Part shown: positions 1 through 10,370 of the stretch, in pieces
Layout: every line of letters begins with the position of its first letter
Position numbering within the stretch: position 1 is the first letter of the stretch
NCBI RefSeq assembly: GCF_019166065.1
Contig: NZ_JAHTBN010000001.1
Location: 496,001-560,000 of the forward strand
Length of the DNA: 64,000 nucleotides
DNA from: Candidimonas humi
GTDB lineage: Bacteria; Pseudomonadota; Gammaproteobacteria; Burkholderiales; Burkholderiaceae_B
Reading direction: 5' to 3'
Made by a program: the position numbers and the translations under genes
The notes under the pieces: generated by a model
What the model was told of the DNA's origin: nothing
Databases searched by the model: none
The model's input: the letters and a program-made list of their open reading frames with translations, nothing else

Positions 1-698
1 CGGTCCGAGCGGGCTTCGGAATTGCCGAAGAATTCTTCCTTGCTGCAATCTTCGACGATAGTGCCCGCATCCATGAATATGACGCGATCGGCCACCTTGC
101 GGGCAAAACCCATTTCGTGAGTCACCACCATCATGGTCATGCCTTCCTTGGCCAGGTCGACCATGACGTCCAGCACTTCATTGACCATTTCCGGGTCGAG
201 CGCTGAGGTGGGCTCGTCGAACAGCATCGCTACCGGATTCATCGCGAGCGCCCGGGCTATGGCCACGCGCTGCTGCTGGCCGCCCGACAACTGGCCGGGG
301 AATTTGTCGGCATGCGCCGACAGGCCTACACGGTCGAGCAGCTTGCGCCCGCGCTCGAGCGCGTCGGCTTCCTTGCGGCCCAGCACCTTGATCTGGGCCA
401 GCGCCAGATTGCGCATGACGGACAAGTGCGGGAACAGCTCGAAGTGCTGGAACACCATGCCGATGCGCGAACGCAGCTTGGGCAGGTTGGTGTCGGGCGC
501 GCCCACCGACACGCCGTCGATCCAGATTTCGCCTTTCTGGAAGGGTTCGAGCGCATTGGCGGTCTTGATGAGCGTGGACTTGCCCGAGCCCGAAGGGCCG
601 CACACCACCACCACCTCGCCCTTGGCAACCGAGGTGGAACAATCCGTCAGCACCTGGAAGGAGCCATACCATTTACTGACGTTCTTGAATTCGATCAT
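1..698 (-). CDS. gltL: Glutamate/aspartate ABC transporter ATP-binding protein (partial)
   Basis: This is the ATPase of a polar amino acid importer and drives uptake through the GltJK channel. Translation from the ATG at 698 begins [12 protein letters not shown] and shows Walker [10 protein letters not shown], the ABC signature LSGGQQQR and Walker [14 protein letters not shown], followed by the switch histidine in VVTHEMGF. The reading frame is still open at base 1, so the last few codons of a protein usually about 240 aa long lie outside the window. It is the last gene of gltI-gltJ-gltK-gltL, all on the minus strand, and starts 16 bp after gltK. The family is certain; glutamate/aspartate specificity is inferred from the neighbouring binding protein. 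Confidence 0.93.
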   Translation of the reverse strand, partial: MIEFKNVSKWYGSFQVLTDCSTSVAKGEVVVVCGPSGSGKSTLIKTANALEPFQKGEIWIDGVSVGAPDTNLPKLRSRIGMVFQHFELFPHLSVMRNLALAQIKVLGRKEADALERGRKLLDRVGLSAHADKFPGQLSGGQQQRVAIARALAMNPVAMLFDEPTSALDPEMVNEVLDVMVDLAKEGMTMMVVTHEMGFARKVADRVIFMDAGTIVEDCSKEEFFGNSEARSD

Positions 699-714
699 GG
701 GCATCCTGCTTTCC

Positions 715-1401
715 TCAACGAATAATCGTCATGCGGCGCTCCAGCGCCCTGACGCTGAGCGATGCGACGTAAGACATCACGAAATAAACCACGGCCGCGA
801 AGATGAACATCTCGACCAGGCGGCCGTCGCGCTGGCCGACATTGTTGGCGGCGCCGAGAAAATCGGTGAGCGACAGCACGTAGACCAGCGAAGTATCCTG
901 GAACAGCACGATCATCTGCGTGAGCAGCACCGGCGTCATGTTGCGAAAGGCCTGCGGCAGCACGACATGGCCCATGACCTGCCAGTAGTTCAGGCCCAGC
1001 GCGTAGCCGGCGCCTATCTGGCCGACCGACACCGACTGGATGCCCGCGCGCATGATCTCGCAGAAGTAGGCAGCCTCGAACAAAGTAAAGGTGATGAGCG
1101 CGGAGGTGAAACCCCCTACCGCCACCGGCCCCCCGGCGTCCGTGATCCAGCCGACGAAATACGGTACCAGAAAATAGAACCAGAAGATGATCAGGATGAA
1201 AGGCAGCGAACGCAGGAAGTTGACATAGCCCGCGGCCACCGTGGACAGCACCCACTTGGAGGACAGCCGCATCATCGCCAGCAGCGTGCCCAGCGCCACC
1301 GCCAGGATGGTGGCCAGCACCGTCAGCTTGATGGTGAAGACCATGCCGGTGCCTATGGTGTAGGGCAGCGTGCGCAGGACGATCTCGAAATTGAAATGCA
1401 T
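715..1401 (-). CDS. gltK: Glutamate/aspartate ABC transporter permease GltK
   Basis: This is one of two inner-membrane permeases of the amino acid importer. The 228-aa protein has several hydrophobic segments and the HisM-type coupling region around [16 protein letters not shown], with the conserved EAA...G loop that contacts the ATPase. I chose the ATG at 1401 ([14 protein letters not shown]) because GGGAGG lies just upstream. A longer frame starts at 1431 but overlaps gltJ and has no better ribosome site. It lies 10 bp after gltJ, so the two are co-translated parts of one operon. The family is clear; the glt name rests on the operon as a whole. Confidence 0.92.
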   Translation of the reverse strand: MHFNFEIVLRTLPYTIGTGMVFTIKLTVLATILAVALGTLLAMMRLSSKWVLSTVAAGYVNFLRSLPFILIIFWFYFLVPYFVGWITDAGGPVAVGGFTSALITFTLFEAAYFCEIMRAGIQSVSVGQIGAGYALGLNYWQVMGHVVLPQAFRNMTPVLLTQMIVLFQDTSLVYVLSLTDFLGAANNVGQRDGRLVEMFIFAAVVYFVMSYVASLSVRALERRMTIIR

Positions 1402-1411
1402 GGCGGCCTCC

Positions 1412-2152
1412 CTAGCGCTTGCCGCCGGCAAAACCCGGCACGCTGAACCATTTCTCGATGACCCGCATCAGGGACACCACGACGGTATTGATGATGAAAT
1501 ACAGCACGGTAGCCGCGGCGAAGGGCTCGAAGATCTGGAACGAGAATTCCTGCATGGAACGCGCCGCGCCGGTGATTTCCAGCAGCCCCACGGTAAAGGC
1601 CACCGAGGTATTCTTGATGAGATTGAGCGCTTCGGAAGTGAGCGGCGGCATGATGATGCGCGCGGTAATCGGCAGCAGCACATAGCGGTATACCTGCATG
1701 CGCCCCAGCCCCAGCGCCGTGGCGGCCATGCTCTGGCCGCGCGGGATCGAGCCTATGCCGGCGCGGATCTGCTCGGCCACGCGGATGGACGTGAACAGGC
1801 CCAGGCACACCACCGCCGTCCAGTAGGTGCTGATCGTCGGGTCGGCGGACTTTATCCAGTCGCCCAGGCCCTTGGGCACGACTTCGGGAAAGACGAAGTA
1901 CCACAAGAACAATTGCACCAGCAAAGGGACGTTGCGAAACAGCTCGACATAGGCCGTGCCCAGTTTCCGGAGCCAGGCGATGTGGCCGGTGCGCATCACG
2001 CCGATGATTACGCCCATGACCAGGGCGATGATCCACGCGACGGCAGAAACCGACAGCGTCCAGCCCACGCCGCGCACCATGGTGTGCAGGTAGGTGCCCG
2101 AACCGTCGGGCGACATGTCCCAGAAGATGGACCAGTTCCAGTGGTAATTCAT
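1412..2152 (-). CDS. gltJ: Glutamate/aspartate ABC transporter permease GltJ
   Basis: This is the second inner-membrane permease of the importer, 246 aa. It starts MNYHWNWSIFWDMSPDG, which resembles GltJ proteins with their aromatic N-terminus. It has about five membrane segments and the permease loop SIRVAEQIRAGIGSIPRGQ. The order binding protein, GltJ, GltK, GltL is the usual one. A stem-loop region of about 110 bp separates it from the upstream binding-protein gene, which would allow more binding protein than permease to be made. Assignment to the HisM/GlnP family is secure. Confidence 0.92.
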   Translation of the reverse strand: MNYHWNWSIFWDMSPDGSGTYLHTMVRGVGWTLSVSAVAWIIALVMGVIIGVMRTGHIAWLRKLGTAYVELFRNVPLLVQLFLWYFVFPEVVPKGLGDWIKSADPTISTYWTAVVCLGLFTSIRVAEQIRAGIGSIPRGQSMAATALGLGRMQVYRYVLLPITARIIMPPLTSEALNLIKNTSVAFTVGLLEITGAARSMQEFSFQIFEPFAAATVLYFIINTVVVSLMRVIEKWFSVPGFAGGKR

Positions 2153-2189
2153 GCATCCGTCCAGAGTAGCGCCAGGCCTGCGCAGCCTG

Positions 2190-2238
2190 CCGGGCGAGCG
2201 CCCGGGGTGGAATACGACACAGCCCCTTTGAGGGGCTG
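2190..2238 (-). terminator. Two stem-loops between gltI and gltJ
   Basis: Two perfect inverted repeats lie in the gltI-gltJ gap: CCGGGCG/CGCCCGG at 2190-2205 with a 2-nt loop, and CAGCCCC/GGGGCTG at 2220-2238 with a 5-nt loop. Neither has a clean U-tract on the minus strand. Partial termination or protection of the gltI message from 3' decay is more likely than full termination, as is common after binding-protein genes. Confidence 0.55.
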
Positions 2239-2261
2239 CGCCGTATATTGCGGAAAGACTA

Positions 2262-3158
2262 TTACTTGTAGACGGCGGGATCGGGCGAGTCGGTCGGGTG
2301 GGCGATGACCTTCTTGACCTCGGGCGTCATGGCCCAGTTCAGGTTGACGTTCTTGGGCGGTACAGGCTTGGTGAACCACTTGGCATACAGTGTTGCGACA
2401 GTGCCGTCCTTCATCATGGCCTTGACGGCGTTGTCCACCGCGGTCTTGAATTCGGGATCGTTCTTGGGTTCGATCATGCCGTAGGGTTCGATGGTGTAGC
2501 CGTCCTTGCTGATCATCCAGTCGCTGGGCTGGTGCGAAGTGGCCACCAGGCCGGCCAGCAGGATGTCATCCATGAAGAAGGCCGCGGCGCGGCCGCTTTG
2601 CACCGTCAGGAAGGCCTCGGGGTGATCCTTGGCGGTGATGATGCGCATGCCCAGCTTCTGGTCGGAATTGGCCTGTACGAGCCAGCGCAGGTTGCTGGTG
2701 CCGGACACCGACACCACCGTCTTGCCCTTGAAGTCGGACAGCTTGTTCACGTGCGAGGACTTGAGCGCCGCGAAGCGCGTGGCGGTCACGAAAGTGGTGG
2801 GAGCGAAGCTGACCTGCTTCTGGCGCTCGGCGTTGTTGGTGGCCGAACCGCAGGCGAGATCGACGGTGCCGTTGGCTACCAGCGGAATACGGGTGGACGA
2901 AGTGACGGGCACCAGCTTGATGGTCAGGGGACGCTTCAGGTCTTTGGACAACGCGTCGACGATGCCATGGCAGATATCCATGGAGTAGCCGATGGGCTTC
3001 TGGTGGTCGTCGAGGTACGAGAAAGGAATGGATGCGTCGCGATAGCCGAGGGTGACGACGCCGGTCGATTTGATCTTGTCCATGCGGCTGGCCGCCTGGG
3101 CGGAGGCCATTCCGACAAAGCCGACCGCGGCGGCCAGTACTAGGGGCATCAACTTCAT
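2262..3158 (-). CDS. gltI: Periplasmic glutamate/aspartate-binding protein GltI
   Basis: This is the periplasmic receptor that delivers substrate to GltJKL. The 298-aa product has a Sec signal peptide (MKLMPLVLAAAVGFVGMASAQAA) followed by an SBP_bac_3 domain; LGYRDASIPFSYLDD carries the typical ligand-site start. I chose the ATG at 3158 because AGGAGAAA precedes it. The longer frame to 3269 has no signal peptide at its start. It is the first gene of the gltIJKL operon. Acidic amino acid specificity is inferred from similarity to GltI proteins and has not been tested. Confidence 0.92.
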   Translation of the reverse strand: MKLMPLVLAAAVGFVGMASAQAASRMDKIKSTGVVTLGYRDASIPFSYLDDHQKPIGYSMDICHGIVDALSKDLKRPLTIKLVPVTSSTRIPLVANGTVDLACGSATNNAERQKQVSFAPTTFVTATRFAALKSSHVNKLSDFKGKTVVSVSGTSNLRWLVQANSDQKLGMRIITAKDHPEAFLTVQSGRAAAFFMDDILLAGLVATSHQPSDWMISKDGYTIEPYGMIEPKNDPEFKTAVDNAVKAMMKDGTVATLYAKWFTKPVPPKNVNLNWAMTPEVKKVIAHPTDSPDPAVYK

Positions 3159-3593
3159 GAGGTTTCTCCTTTTGGGGCGCTGAAAAGCATACATGCGGAG
3201 CGCCGGCCGCGTGACGGCCCATGCGGGCCTCGTATACACATTGTCTCCTGATGAGCCGTCCGCATCCAAGGATGCGGACGGCCCGCCGACTCAAACTGTA
3301 ACAGTACAGGAATTCTCTGCAACATCCACAATATGCACGATAACTCTGTTGTTTTCTTTAGTGAAATACCCTAATTGTGGAGGATGGGGGTTTGCAATTA
3401 CCCCCTGTGCGCCCAAGGTTGGCCAGGGTTCGGCCGCGGGCTCCCGAATGGTGCCCGTATTGTTTTTATATAGCCCAAAGTCTCATGCGACACCAGGCAG
3501 AGCGCAAGCAAAGGCGCCGCGCAAGAACGCGGCGCCGCAAATCCGCGGCGCGGGCGCCGGCGGGCCCGCAAGACGCCGCAGCCGGCATGGCGC
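3159..3593. promoter_or_regulatory. gltI upstream region with a perfect inverted repeat
   Basis: This is 435 bp without a gene. It holds a perfect 13-bp inverted repeat (3255-3267 and 3270-3282, arm GCCGTCCGCATCC) with only AA between the arms. A distinctly AT-rich patch at about 3290-3400 is the likely gltI promoter zone, and the glnK terminator lies at 3507-3540. No U-tract follows the 13-bp repeat on either strand, so it looks more like a leader structure or protein site than a terminator. I could not pick a convincing -35/-10 pair. Confidence 0.45.
3507..3540 (-). terminator. Intrinsic terminator downstream of glnK
   Basis: The arms GGCGCCGCG (3513-3521) and CGCGGCGCC (3528-3536) pair perfectly around a 6-nt loop. 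Read on the minus strand, the stem is followed by TTTGCTT. It lies about 55 bp after the glnK stop. Confidence 0.7.
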
Positions 3594-3998
<405 letters not shown>

Positions 3999-4034
3999 TC
4001 AGGCTAATTCGGATTGATCGGACGTAGGCATCGG

Positions 4035-5654
4035 CTATTCGCGGAAACCGTTGGTGATCGGGTAGCGCCAGTCGCGCCCGAAAGCGCGCGAGGTGATTTT
4101 CGGCCCGATGGCCCCTTGGCGGCGCTTGTATTCGCTGATGCGGATCAAGCGCACGACCTGGGCTACGGTCTCGGCGGCAAAGCCGGCTTTTTCTATGGTG
4201 GCCACCGGCTCGTTGTCTTCCACGTAGCGCTCGATGATGGCATCGAGCACGTCGTAGGGCGGCAGGCTGTCCTGGTCTTTCTGGTCGGGCCGCAATTCGG
4301 CCGAGGGCGGACGCTCGATGATGCGGCTGGGGATTACCTCTTGCTCGCGATTGCGCCAGCGCGCCAATTCGTAGACCAGGGTCTTGGGCACGTCCTTGAT
4401 GACGGCATAGCCGCCGGCCATGTCGCCATACAAAGTGCAGTAGCCGGTGGCCAGCTCGGACTTGTTGCCGGTGGTGAGCACCAGCGCGCCGGATTTGTTG
4501 GACAGGGCCATCAGCAGGTTGCCGCGTATGCGCGCCTGGATGTTTTCTTCGGTGGTATCGGCGGCCAGCCCGCGGAACTGCGGCTCCAGGGCCTGCTCGT
4601 AGGCCTGCGCCAGCGCGCCGATGTGGATCTCGTCATAGCGCACGCCCAGGCCTTCGGCCATCTGGCGCGCATCGATCAGGGAAATATCGGCGGTATAGCG
4701 CGAAGGCATCATGACGGCGCGAACCTGGTCCGCGCCCAGGGCCTCGACGGCCAGGGCCAGCACCAGCGCCGAGTCGATCCCGCCGGACAGGCCCAGCACC
4801 GCTTTGGAAAAACCGCTCTTGCCCAGGTAGTCGCGCACTGCCAGCACCAGCGCATTCCAGACTTGTTCCAGCGGCTGCGGCCAGTCGGCCAGGGCCGCGG
4901 CCGAGGCCACGGGACGGCCGGCGGCGTCCAGCTCCACCACGGCATGCGCCGGCTCGAACAGCGGCAGGCGCGCCGCCACGCTGCCGGCCGGGTCGAGCAC
5001 GAAAGAGCCGCCGTCGAATACCAGTTCGTCCTGGCCGCCGACCTTGTTCAGGTAGACCAGCGTCATGCCGGCCACGTGGGGCGCGATGCGTTCGATGCGC
5101 TCGCCGTGCTTGCGGGTGCTGTAGGGCGAGGCATTGGGCACCAGCAGCACCTGGGCGCCCTGGCGCCGGGCCAGTTCGGGGGCGGCAGCGAACCATGCGT
5201 CTTCGCAGATGTTCAGGCCGAACTTGATTCCCTTTACCTCGAACACGACCGGATCGCCGCCGGGGCGGAAGTAGCGTTTTTCGTCGAACACGCCGTAGTC
5301 GGGCAGTTCGCGCTTGAAATAAGTGTGCAGGACGCGCCCGCCGGCCAGCACCGAGGCCGCGTTGTAGAGCAGCCCGCCCTGGCGGCAGGCATGGCCCACC
5401 ACCACGTGCAGGCCCGGGAATTGCGCCAAGTCGGCGCAGAGGCGTTCGAGTTCGCGGTCTTGCTGCGCCACGAAGGCGGGCCGCAGCAGCAGGTCTTCGG
5501 CCGGGTAGCCTATCATCACCAGTTCGGGGGTGAGCAGTATGTCCACGCCCTGGGCATGCGCCCAGCGGGCCGCCTCCAGGATCTGGACCGCATTGGCCTT
5601 AACATTACCCACCGTGGTGTTGATCTGGGCGAGCCCCAGCTTTACCGCCGTCAT
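4035..5654 (-). CDS. nadE: Glutamine-dependent NAD+ synthetase
   Basis: This enzyme makes NAD+ from deamido-NAD+, ATP and glutamine, the last step of NAD synthesis. The 539-aa protein has two domains. The N-terminal nitrilase-type amidotransferase carries catalytic Glu44, Lys114 and Cys150 (in NICEDAW), and the C-terminal synthetase has the P-loop SGGIDS at 290-295. The length fits the two-domain bacterial form. It lies upstream of glnK on the same strand, and both products deal with glutamine/nitrogen supply. The start [16 protein letters not shown] matches the conserved beginning of the amidase domain. Confidence 0.96.
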   Translation of the reverse strand: MTAVKLGLAQINTTVGNVKANAVQILEAARWAHAQGVDILLTPELVMIGYPAEDLLLRPAFVAQQDRELERLCADLAQFPGLHVVVGHACRQGGLLYNAASVLAGGRVLHTYFKRELPDYGVFDEKRYFRPGGDPVVFEVKGIKFGLNICEDAWFAAAPELARRQGAQVLLVPNASPYSTRKHGERIERIAPHVAGMTLVYLNKVGGQDELVFDGGSFVLDPAGSVAARLPLFEPAHAVVELDAAGRPVASAAALADWPQPLEQVWNALVLAVRDYLGKSGFSKAVLGLSGGIDSALVLALAVEALGADQVRAVMMPSRYTADISLIDARQMAEGLGVRYDEIHIGALAQAYEQALEPQFRGLAADTTEENIQARIRGNLLMALSNKSGALVLTTGNKSELATGYCTLYGDMAGGYAVIKDVPKTLVYELARWRNREQEVIPSRIIERPPSAELRPDQKDQDSLPPYDVLDAIIERYVEDNEPVATIEKAGFAAETVAQVVRLIRISEYKRRQGAIGPKITSRAFGRDWRYPITNGFRE

Positions 5655-5846
5655 TTCGCTTGGCCTTGTCGTGCAGGAAAATCGAGGTTGAAATTATCGC
5701 ACGCCCTGCCTGGCGCCTCGTTTGCCCGATCCGCAGGCCCGGATCCGGGCCTGCGGGCCGCCCGGACCGGACACGGGCAGCGGGCCATGGCCGCCGGATT
5801 CGCGACGCCGCCGCAAGCCGGACCGGGGGGGCGCCGGGCGCTCCTT

Positions 5847-5852
5847 TATAAT
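5847..5852 (+). promoter_or_regulatory. Candidate -10 element of argH
   Basis: A perfect TATAAT lies 9 bp before the argH ATG. No good -35 hexamer stands 16-18 bp upstream in the G-rich run, and no Shine-Dalgarno is visible, so the leader would be only a few bases. This could be a real short-leader promoter or chance. Confidence 0.35.
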
Positions 5853-5861
5853 TTCGCCACT

Positions 5862-7289
5862 ATGCCTAAACAAGCCCCTACCCCGCAGCAGGACCAGTTC
5901 GCCAACAAAGCCCAAGCCTGGTCCGCCCGGTTTTCCGAGCCGGTATCCGATCTCGTCAAGCGCTACACCGCCTCGGTAGGCTTCGACCAGCGCCTCGCCC
6001 GCCAGGACATCCAGGGCTCGCTGGCCCACGCCGAAATGCTCGCCGCCGTGGGCGTCATCAGCAACGAGGACTACGCGGCCATCCAGAAAGGCATGGCAAG
6101 CATCCTCGAAGAAATCGACGCCGGGCGCTTCGCCTGGTCGATCGACCTCGAAGACGTGCACCTGAACATCGAAAAGCGGCTCGTCGAGCTGATCGGCGAC
6201 GCCGGCAAGCGGCTGCACACGGGGCGCTCGCGCAACGACCAGGTCGCCACCGACATCCGCCTGTGGGTGCGGGGCGAGATCGACCATGCGCTCGAGCTGC
6301 TGGGCCACATGCGCCACGCCCTGGCGGGACTGGCCCTGGAACACGCCGCCACCATCCTGCCCGGCTTCACGCACCTGCAGGTGGCCCAGCCCGTCACATT
6401 CGGGCATCACCTGCTGGCCTATGCCGAAATGTTCGGCCGCGACGCCGAGCGCCTGGCCGACTGCCGCAAGCGCGTCAATCGCCTGCCGCTGGGCGCGGCG
6501 GCCCTGGCCGGCACCACCTTTCCCATCGACCGCGAACGCGTGGCCACCACCCTGGGTTTCGACGGGGTCTGCCGCAACTCGCTGGACGCGGTTTCCGACC
6601 GCGACTTCGCCATCGAGTTCTGCGCCGCGGCCGCGCTCATCATGATGCACATCTCGCGCCTGTCCGAAGAACTGGTGCTGTGGATGAGCCCGCGCGTGGG
6701 CTTCATAGACCTGGCCGATCGCTTCTGCACGGGCAGTTCCATCATGCCGCAAAAGAAGAACCCCGACGTGCCCGAGCTGGCGCGCGGCAAGACCGGCCGC
6801 GTCTACGGCCACCTGATGGCGCTGCTCACGCTCATGAAGGGCCAGCCTCTGGCCTATAACAAAGACAATCAGGAAGACAAAGAAGGCCTGTTCGACGCCG
6901 CCGACACCATACGCGACACGCTGACCATATTCGCCGACCTGATCGGCGGCATCCGGGTGCGCCCCGAAGCCATGCGCCAGGCGGCGCTGCAGGGCTACGC
7001 CACCGCCACCGACCTGGCCGACTACCTCGTCAGGAAGGGCGTGCCGTTCCGCGACGCCCACGAAGCCGTGGCCCGCGCCGTGCGCGCCTGCGAGGACAAG
7101 CGCTGCGACCTGTCCGACCTCGCCCTGGAAGACCTGCAAAGCTTCCATTCGGCCATCGGCCAGGACGTCTACGGCTTCCTGACCCTGGAAGGCTCAGTGG
7201 CGGCGCGCGCCCACACCGGCGGCACGGCACCCGAACGGGTGCGGGCCGAGGCCGAGCGCATCCTGGCCCAGACCGCCGCGGCGCAATAA
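5862..7289 (+). CDS. argH: Argininosuccinate lyase
   Basis: This enzyme splits argininosuccinate to arginine and fumarate, the last step of arginine synthesis, in the cytoplasm. The 475-aa protein starts [20 protein letters not shown] and carries the fumarase/aspartase signature [16 protein letters not shown], whose serine is the catalytic base region. It also has the [13 protein letters not shown] substrate loop. The open frame extends far upstream (to 4014), but that part is antisense to nadE; the family start is at 5862. It stands alone on the plus strand between divergent nadE and convergent rlmD and ends at its own terminator. Confidence 0.96.
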   Translation: MPKQAPTPQQDQFANKAQAWSARFSEPVSDLVKRYTASVGFDQRLARQDIQGSLAHAEMLAAVGVISNEDYAAIQKGMASILEEIDAGRFAWSIDLEDVHLNIEKRLVELIGDAGKRLHTGRSRNDQVATDIRLWVRGEIDHALELLGHMRHALAGLALEHAATILPGFTHLQVAQPVTFGHHLLAYAEMFGRDAERLADCRKRVNRLPLGAAALAGTTFPIDRERVATTLGFDGVCRNSLDAVSDRDFAIEFCAAAALIMMHISRLSEELVLWMSPRVGFIDLADRFCTGSSIMPQKKNPDVPELARGKTGRVYGHLMALLTLMKGQPLAYNKDNQEDKEGLFDAADTIRDTLTIFADLIGGIRVRPEAMRQAALQGYATATDLADYLVRKGVPFRDAHEAVARAVRACEDKRCDLSDLALEDLQSFHSAIGQDVYGFLTLEGSVAARAHTGGTAPERVRAEAERILAQTAAAQ

Positions 7290-7310
7290 CCGCCGGCCGG
7301 CAAGGCCTGC

Positions 7311-7336
7311 GCGCCGCGGCCCCGCCGCGGCGCTTT
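7311..7336 (+). terminator. Intrinsic terminator of argH
   Basis: A perfect 9-bp stem GCGCCGCGG/CCGCGGCGC (7311-7319, 7325-7333) with a 5-nt loop is followed by TTT, 22 bp after the argH stop. Confidence 0.65.
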
Positions 7337-7380
7337 CCATCCGCAAACGGCAGGCACGCCGGGCTGCCGGCGATGCGCCG

Positions 7381-8688
7381 CTATTCGAATACGGCGATCG
7401 ACTCGACGTGGCCGGTGTGCGGGAACATATTGATCACCCCCGCGCTCTGCAGCCTGTAGCCGCCTTTGTGGACCAGGATGGCGGCATCGCGCGCCAGCGT
7501 GGCCGGGTTACAGGACACATACACGATGCGGCTGGGCCGCTCCTGGGGCTGCAGCTCGGCCAGGGCCTGGGCCACCGCCTCGGCGCCCTCGCGCGGCGGG
7601 TCGATCAGCATGCGGTCGAAATGCCCCTGGTCTCGCAGCCACGCGGCATCCACCTCGAACAGATTACAGGTGGCGAACTCGGTATGCCCCGACAGGCCGT
7701 GCTCTTGCGCCGCGGCGCGCGCCCTGTCGGTCAGGCTGGAACTGCCCTCCACGCCCAGCACTTCCCTGGCCCGCGTAGCCAGCGGCAGCGTGAAATTGCC
7801 CAATCCGCAGAACAGGTCCGCGACGCGATCCGTGGCCTGGACTTCCAGCAGGCCCAGGGCGCGCGACACCAGCACGCGATTGACGGCATCGTTGACCTGG
7901 GTGAAATCGGCCGGCTGGTAGCCCATGCGCAGGCCGAATTCCGGCAGCACATAAGACAGCCTGTCGAGGTCGGCGGGCTCGAGCGGATGAATCGTATCGC
8001 GCCCCTTGGGCTGCAGCCACCAGCAGACGCCATGCTCGCGGGCGAAGCCGCGCAGCTTTTCCAGGTCGTCGCCGGTCAGGGGCTCGAGATGGCGCAGCAG
8101 CAAGGCCGTGGCATCCTCGCCCACGGACACGTCGATCTGCGGAATGCGGTTCGGGGTGGACAAGGATCCGATCAGCCGGCGCAGCGGCACCAGCATGTCG
8201 GAAACGTGGCGCGGCAATACATGGCACTCGGTCATGTCGGCCACGTAGCTGCTGTGGCGCTCGTGAAAGCCCACCAGGATGCCGCCCTTCTTCTCGACCA
8301 GGCGCACCGACAGGCGCGCCCGATGGCGGTAGCCCCAGGTGGGGCCGTGCAGCGGCGGCAGGATGCGCGCGGGCTTGAGCTTGCCGATATGCCAGAAGGT
8401 GTCTTCGAGCACGCGCTGCTTGATGGCGACCTGGGCCGCCGGGTCGACGTGCTGCATGGCGCAGCCGCCGCAGACGCCGAAATGCGGGCACTTGGGGCTG
8501 ACCCGCAACGGCGAGGACTTCAACAGCCGCTCGATGCGCGCGGTTTCGTAGGACGGCTTGCGCTTGATCACGGCCACCTGGACCTGCTCGAAGGGCAGCG
8601 CGCCCTCTACGAATACTACTTTACCGTCGCGGCGCGCGATACCGCGCGCCTCCAGGTCTACGGACTCGATCGCGAGTGCTTCCGGCAT
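7381..8688 (-). CDS. rlmD: 23S rRNA (uracil-C5)-methyltransferase RlmD
   Basis: This is a SAM-dependent methyltransferase that modifies U1939 (E. coli numbering) of 23S rRNA. The 435-aa protein has an N-terminal TRAM-like RNA-binding domain. Next come iron-sulfur ligands C67, C73, C76 ([10 protein letters not shown]) with a later Cys in TECHVL, the SAM motif [16 protein letters not shown], and the catalytic loop [12 protein letters not shown]. The four-cysteine cluster separates RlmD from TrmA, which lacks it. A strong terminator separates it from the upstream spy-like gene, so it has its own promoter. Confidence 0.93.
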   Translation of the reverse strand: MPEALAIESVDLEARGIARRDGKVVFVEGALPFEQVQVAVIKRKPSYETARIERLLKSSPLRVSPKCPHFGVCGGCAMQHVDPAAQVAIKQRVLEDTFWHIGKLKPARILPPLHGPTWGYRHRARLSVRLVEKKGGILVGFHERHSSYVADMTECHVLPRHVSDMLVPLRRLIGSLSTPNRIPQIDVSVGEDATALLLRHLEPLTGDDLEKLRGFAREHGVCWWLQPKGRDTIHPLEPADLDRLSYVLPEFGLRMGYQPADFTQVNDAVNRVLVSRALGLLEVQATDRVADLFCGLGNFTLPLATRAREVLGVEGSSSLTDRARAAAQEHGLSGHTEFATCNLFEVDAAWLRDQGHFDRMLIDPPREGAEAVAQALAELQPQERPSRIVYVSCNPATLARDAAILVHKGGYRLQSAGVINMFPHTGHVESIAVFE

Positions 8689-8730
8689 TTCTGGCGTTCC
8701 AAAACTTTCGAGCCTGGATTTTACAGTCTT

Positions 8731-8790
8731 AAAAAAGCCGAGGCCTGTGCAGGCGGGAAGAGGATCTTCCAGCTTGCACAGGCCTCGGGC
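8731..8790 (-). terminator. Strong composite terminator after the Spy-like gene
   Basis: Perfect 14-bp arms (8738-8751 and 8775-8788, CCGAGGCCTGTGCA) enclose a 23-nt loop that itself contains the hairpin GGAAGA-GGA-TCTTCC. On the minus strand the outer stem is followed by CTTTTTT. It ends transcription from the gene at 8834-9484 before rlmD. Confidence 0.88.
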
Positions 8791-8833
8791 CAGGCGGGCC
8801 TAGCCCGCCGGGGGAACAACGCCGTGCGGCGGA

Positions 8834-9484
8834 TCAGGAAGCCGGCGTGGCGGGCGCTTGCGTCGCGGCCGGGGACTTGGGCGCGGCATGACCGTGCCAG
8901 CCGCCGTGCTGCGGGCGATGGCGGAACTGCTCGTGATGCCCGCCCTTGTGGCCGTCGGCCCGGCCCTTCAGGTAGGCCGCAACCTGCTTCTGCTGGGTGG
9001 CGTCGAGGGCGTCCCAGACGGCCAGCCACTTCTTGGTTACGTCCTGGCGTACGGCCAGCCCCTTCTGCATGGCCGCATCAGACTGCTGCACCGCTGCGTG
9101 GGGATCCAGCTTGCCCGCCTTCAGCCCGTCCCAATACTCCTTGCGCTCTTTTTTCATGAGCTCGAAGCGTTCTTTCATTGCCGACTTCTGGGCGGCCTGG
9201 GCGTCGGCCACCAGCTTGTTTTGCGTGTCGGTGAGCTTGAGCGATTTCAGCAGGTCGTGGCCCACCGGGCCGTAGCCGGGAACCCAGAGCGCGGCGCGCA
9301 TTTGATGGTGATGGCGCATGTGGCCATGCCCATGCATGCCCGGCGCAGCCTGGTGTTGGGCGGTCATGGCCGGCCCTTGGGCAGGCGCCTCGGCCGCGGG
9401 AGCCGCCATGGCAGCCCCTTGCATGGCAAACGCCGCCGCGACCGCGGCAATGGCGGCCTGCACGGGAGTCTTGAGATATTGCAT
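8834..9484 (-). CDS. Spy/CpxP-family periplasmic protein, His-rich
   Basis: This is a predicted periplasmic LTXXQ-type (Spy/CpxP) protein of 216 aa; such proteins act as small chaperones or envelope-stress sensors. A Sec signal peptide (about residues 1-28, ending AMAAPA) is followed by a His/Met-rich stretch (GMHGHGHMRHHHQM), a long charged helical region and LDATQQKQVAAYLKG, which matches the LTXXQ motif. The tail is again His-rich. The His/Met content suggests metal binding (copper, zinc or nickel), but this is inference. It lies 100 bp after the exonuclease gene and ends in a strong terminator. Confidence 0.75.
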   Translation of the reverse strand: MQYLKTPVQAAIAAVAAAFAMQGAAMAAPAAEAPAQGPAMTAQHQAAPGMHGHGHMRHHHQMRAALWVPGYGPVGHDLLKSLKLTDTQNKLVADAQAAQKSAMKERFELMKKERKEYWDGLKAGKLDPHAAVQQSDAAMQKGLAVRQDVTKKWLAVWDALDATQQKQVAAYLKGRADGHKGGHHEQFRHRPQHGGWHGHAAPKSPAATQAPATPAS

Positions 9485-9584
9485 GATGGTAGTCCCTGTG
9501 TTTAAGGAGCTTCCATTGTGCGTTGAGGCCGGTTTCCGATTTGTTTCAGCGCCGGGCCATCGGTTTCAAGCGATTTCACCCGCT

Positions 9585-10370
9585 TTATTGATGGGGCTCG
9601 TCCCAGGCCGCCATGTATTCCCGCCAGTGCGGCTTGTCGCTGGCCTGCAGCGTCTCGCGCACCAGCCGGACTTCTTTTTCGTAGGACGCGGTGTCGAGCT
9701 CGCCCTTGAGGAAGCGAAAGCGGCAGTACACCAGCCAGGTATTGACCACGTCGGTTTCGCAGTAGGCGCGCACCTCGTCGGCGCGGCCCTCGGACCAGGC
9801 GCGCCAGACCTGGCTGCCGTCCATGCCCAGCTTGCCGGGAAAACCGCAAAGCTTGGCCAGTTCGTCCAGCGGCGCATTGGCGCGGCCGTTGTACTTGGCC
9901 AGCAAGTCCATCAGGTCGATGTGGCGGTTGTGATAGCGGCTGATGTAGTTATTGAACTTGAAGTCGCGGTCGTCTTCGCCCGTGTCCCAGTAGCGCGGCG
10001 CCTGCACGCCGTGGATCAGGCTGCGATAGTGCAGCACCGGCAGGTCGAAGCCCGAGCCGTTCCAGCTTACCAGCCTGGGCGTATAGCGTTCTATCGTCTT
10101 GAAGAAGCCGGCGATCAGGGTGGCCTCGGGGTCGTCGGCCTCGCCCAGCGTCTTGACCCGGAACCCGCTGTCGTCGCGGAACACGCAACCCACCACGGCG
10201 ACCCGCTGCAAGTGCAGCGGCAGGAAATCGTTGCCGTGGGTCTCGCGGCGCTGGGCCAGCGCCGCTTCGACCACATCGGCATCGCTCATCTCCGGATCGT
10301 GCCGATTCAGGCGCCGCAGGCCGGCGGCGTCCGGAATGGTTTCGAGGTCGAAGACGAGGGTCGGGATCAT
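9585..10370 (-). CDS. DEDDy-type 3'-5' exonuclease (PolB-like exonuclease domain)
   Basis: This is a stand-alone exonuclease domain like that of family B polymerases (DNA_pol_B_exo_2 type), 261 aa. All four acidic residues are visible: D8 and E10 (FDLET), D109 (NGSGFDLP) and D207 with Y203 four residues earlier (YCETD), which gives the DEDDy pattern. A nuclease role in DNA or RNA processing is likely; the substrate is unknown. Its ATG overlaps the nlpD stop by 4 bp, so it is translated with nlpD, an unusual partner. It sits where many betaproteobacteria carry rpoS after nlpD. Confidence 0.85.
   Translation of the reverse strand: MIPTLVFDLETIPDAAGLRRLNRHDPEMSDADVVEAALAQRRETHGNDFLPLHLQRVAVVGCVFRDDSGFRVKTLGEADDPEATLIAGFFKTIERYTPRLVSWNGSGFDLPVLHYRSLIHGVQAPRYWDTGEDDRDFKFNNYISRYHNRHIDLMDLLAKYNGRANAPLDELAKLCGFPGKLGMDGSQVWRAWSEGRADEVRAYCETDVVNTWLVYCRFRFLKGELDTASYEKEVRLVRETLQASDKPHWREYMAAWDEPHQ

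Noticed and set aside
4014..5861. Long plus-strand open frame upstream of and in frame with argH
   Set aside because: It is antisense to nadE, has no family features, and argH proteins begin at 5862. High GC keeps the frame open.
5694..7148. 484-codon minus-strand frame
   Set aside because: It is fully antisense to argH, rich in Val/Gly/His as GC-rich shadows are, and has no ribosome site.
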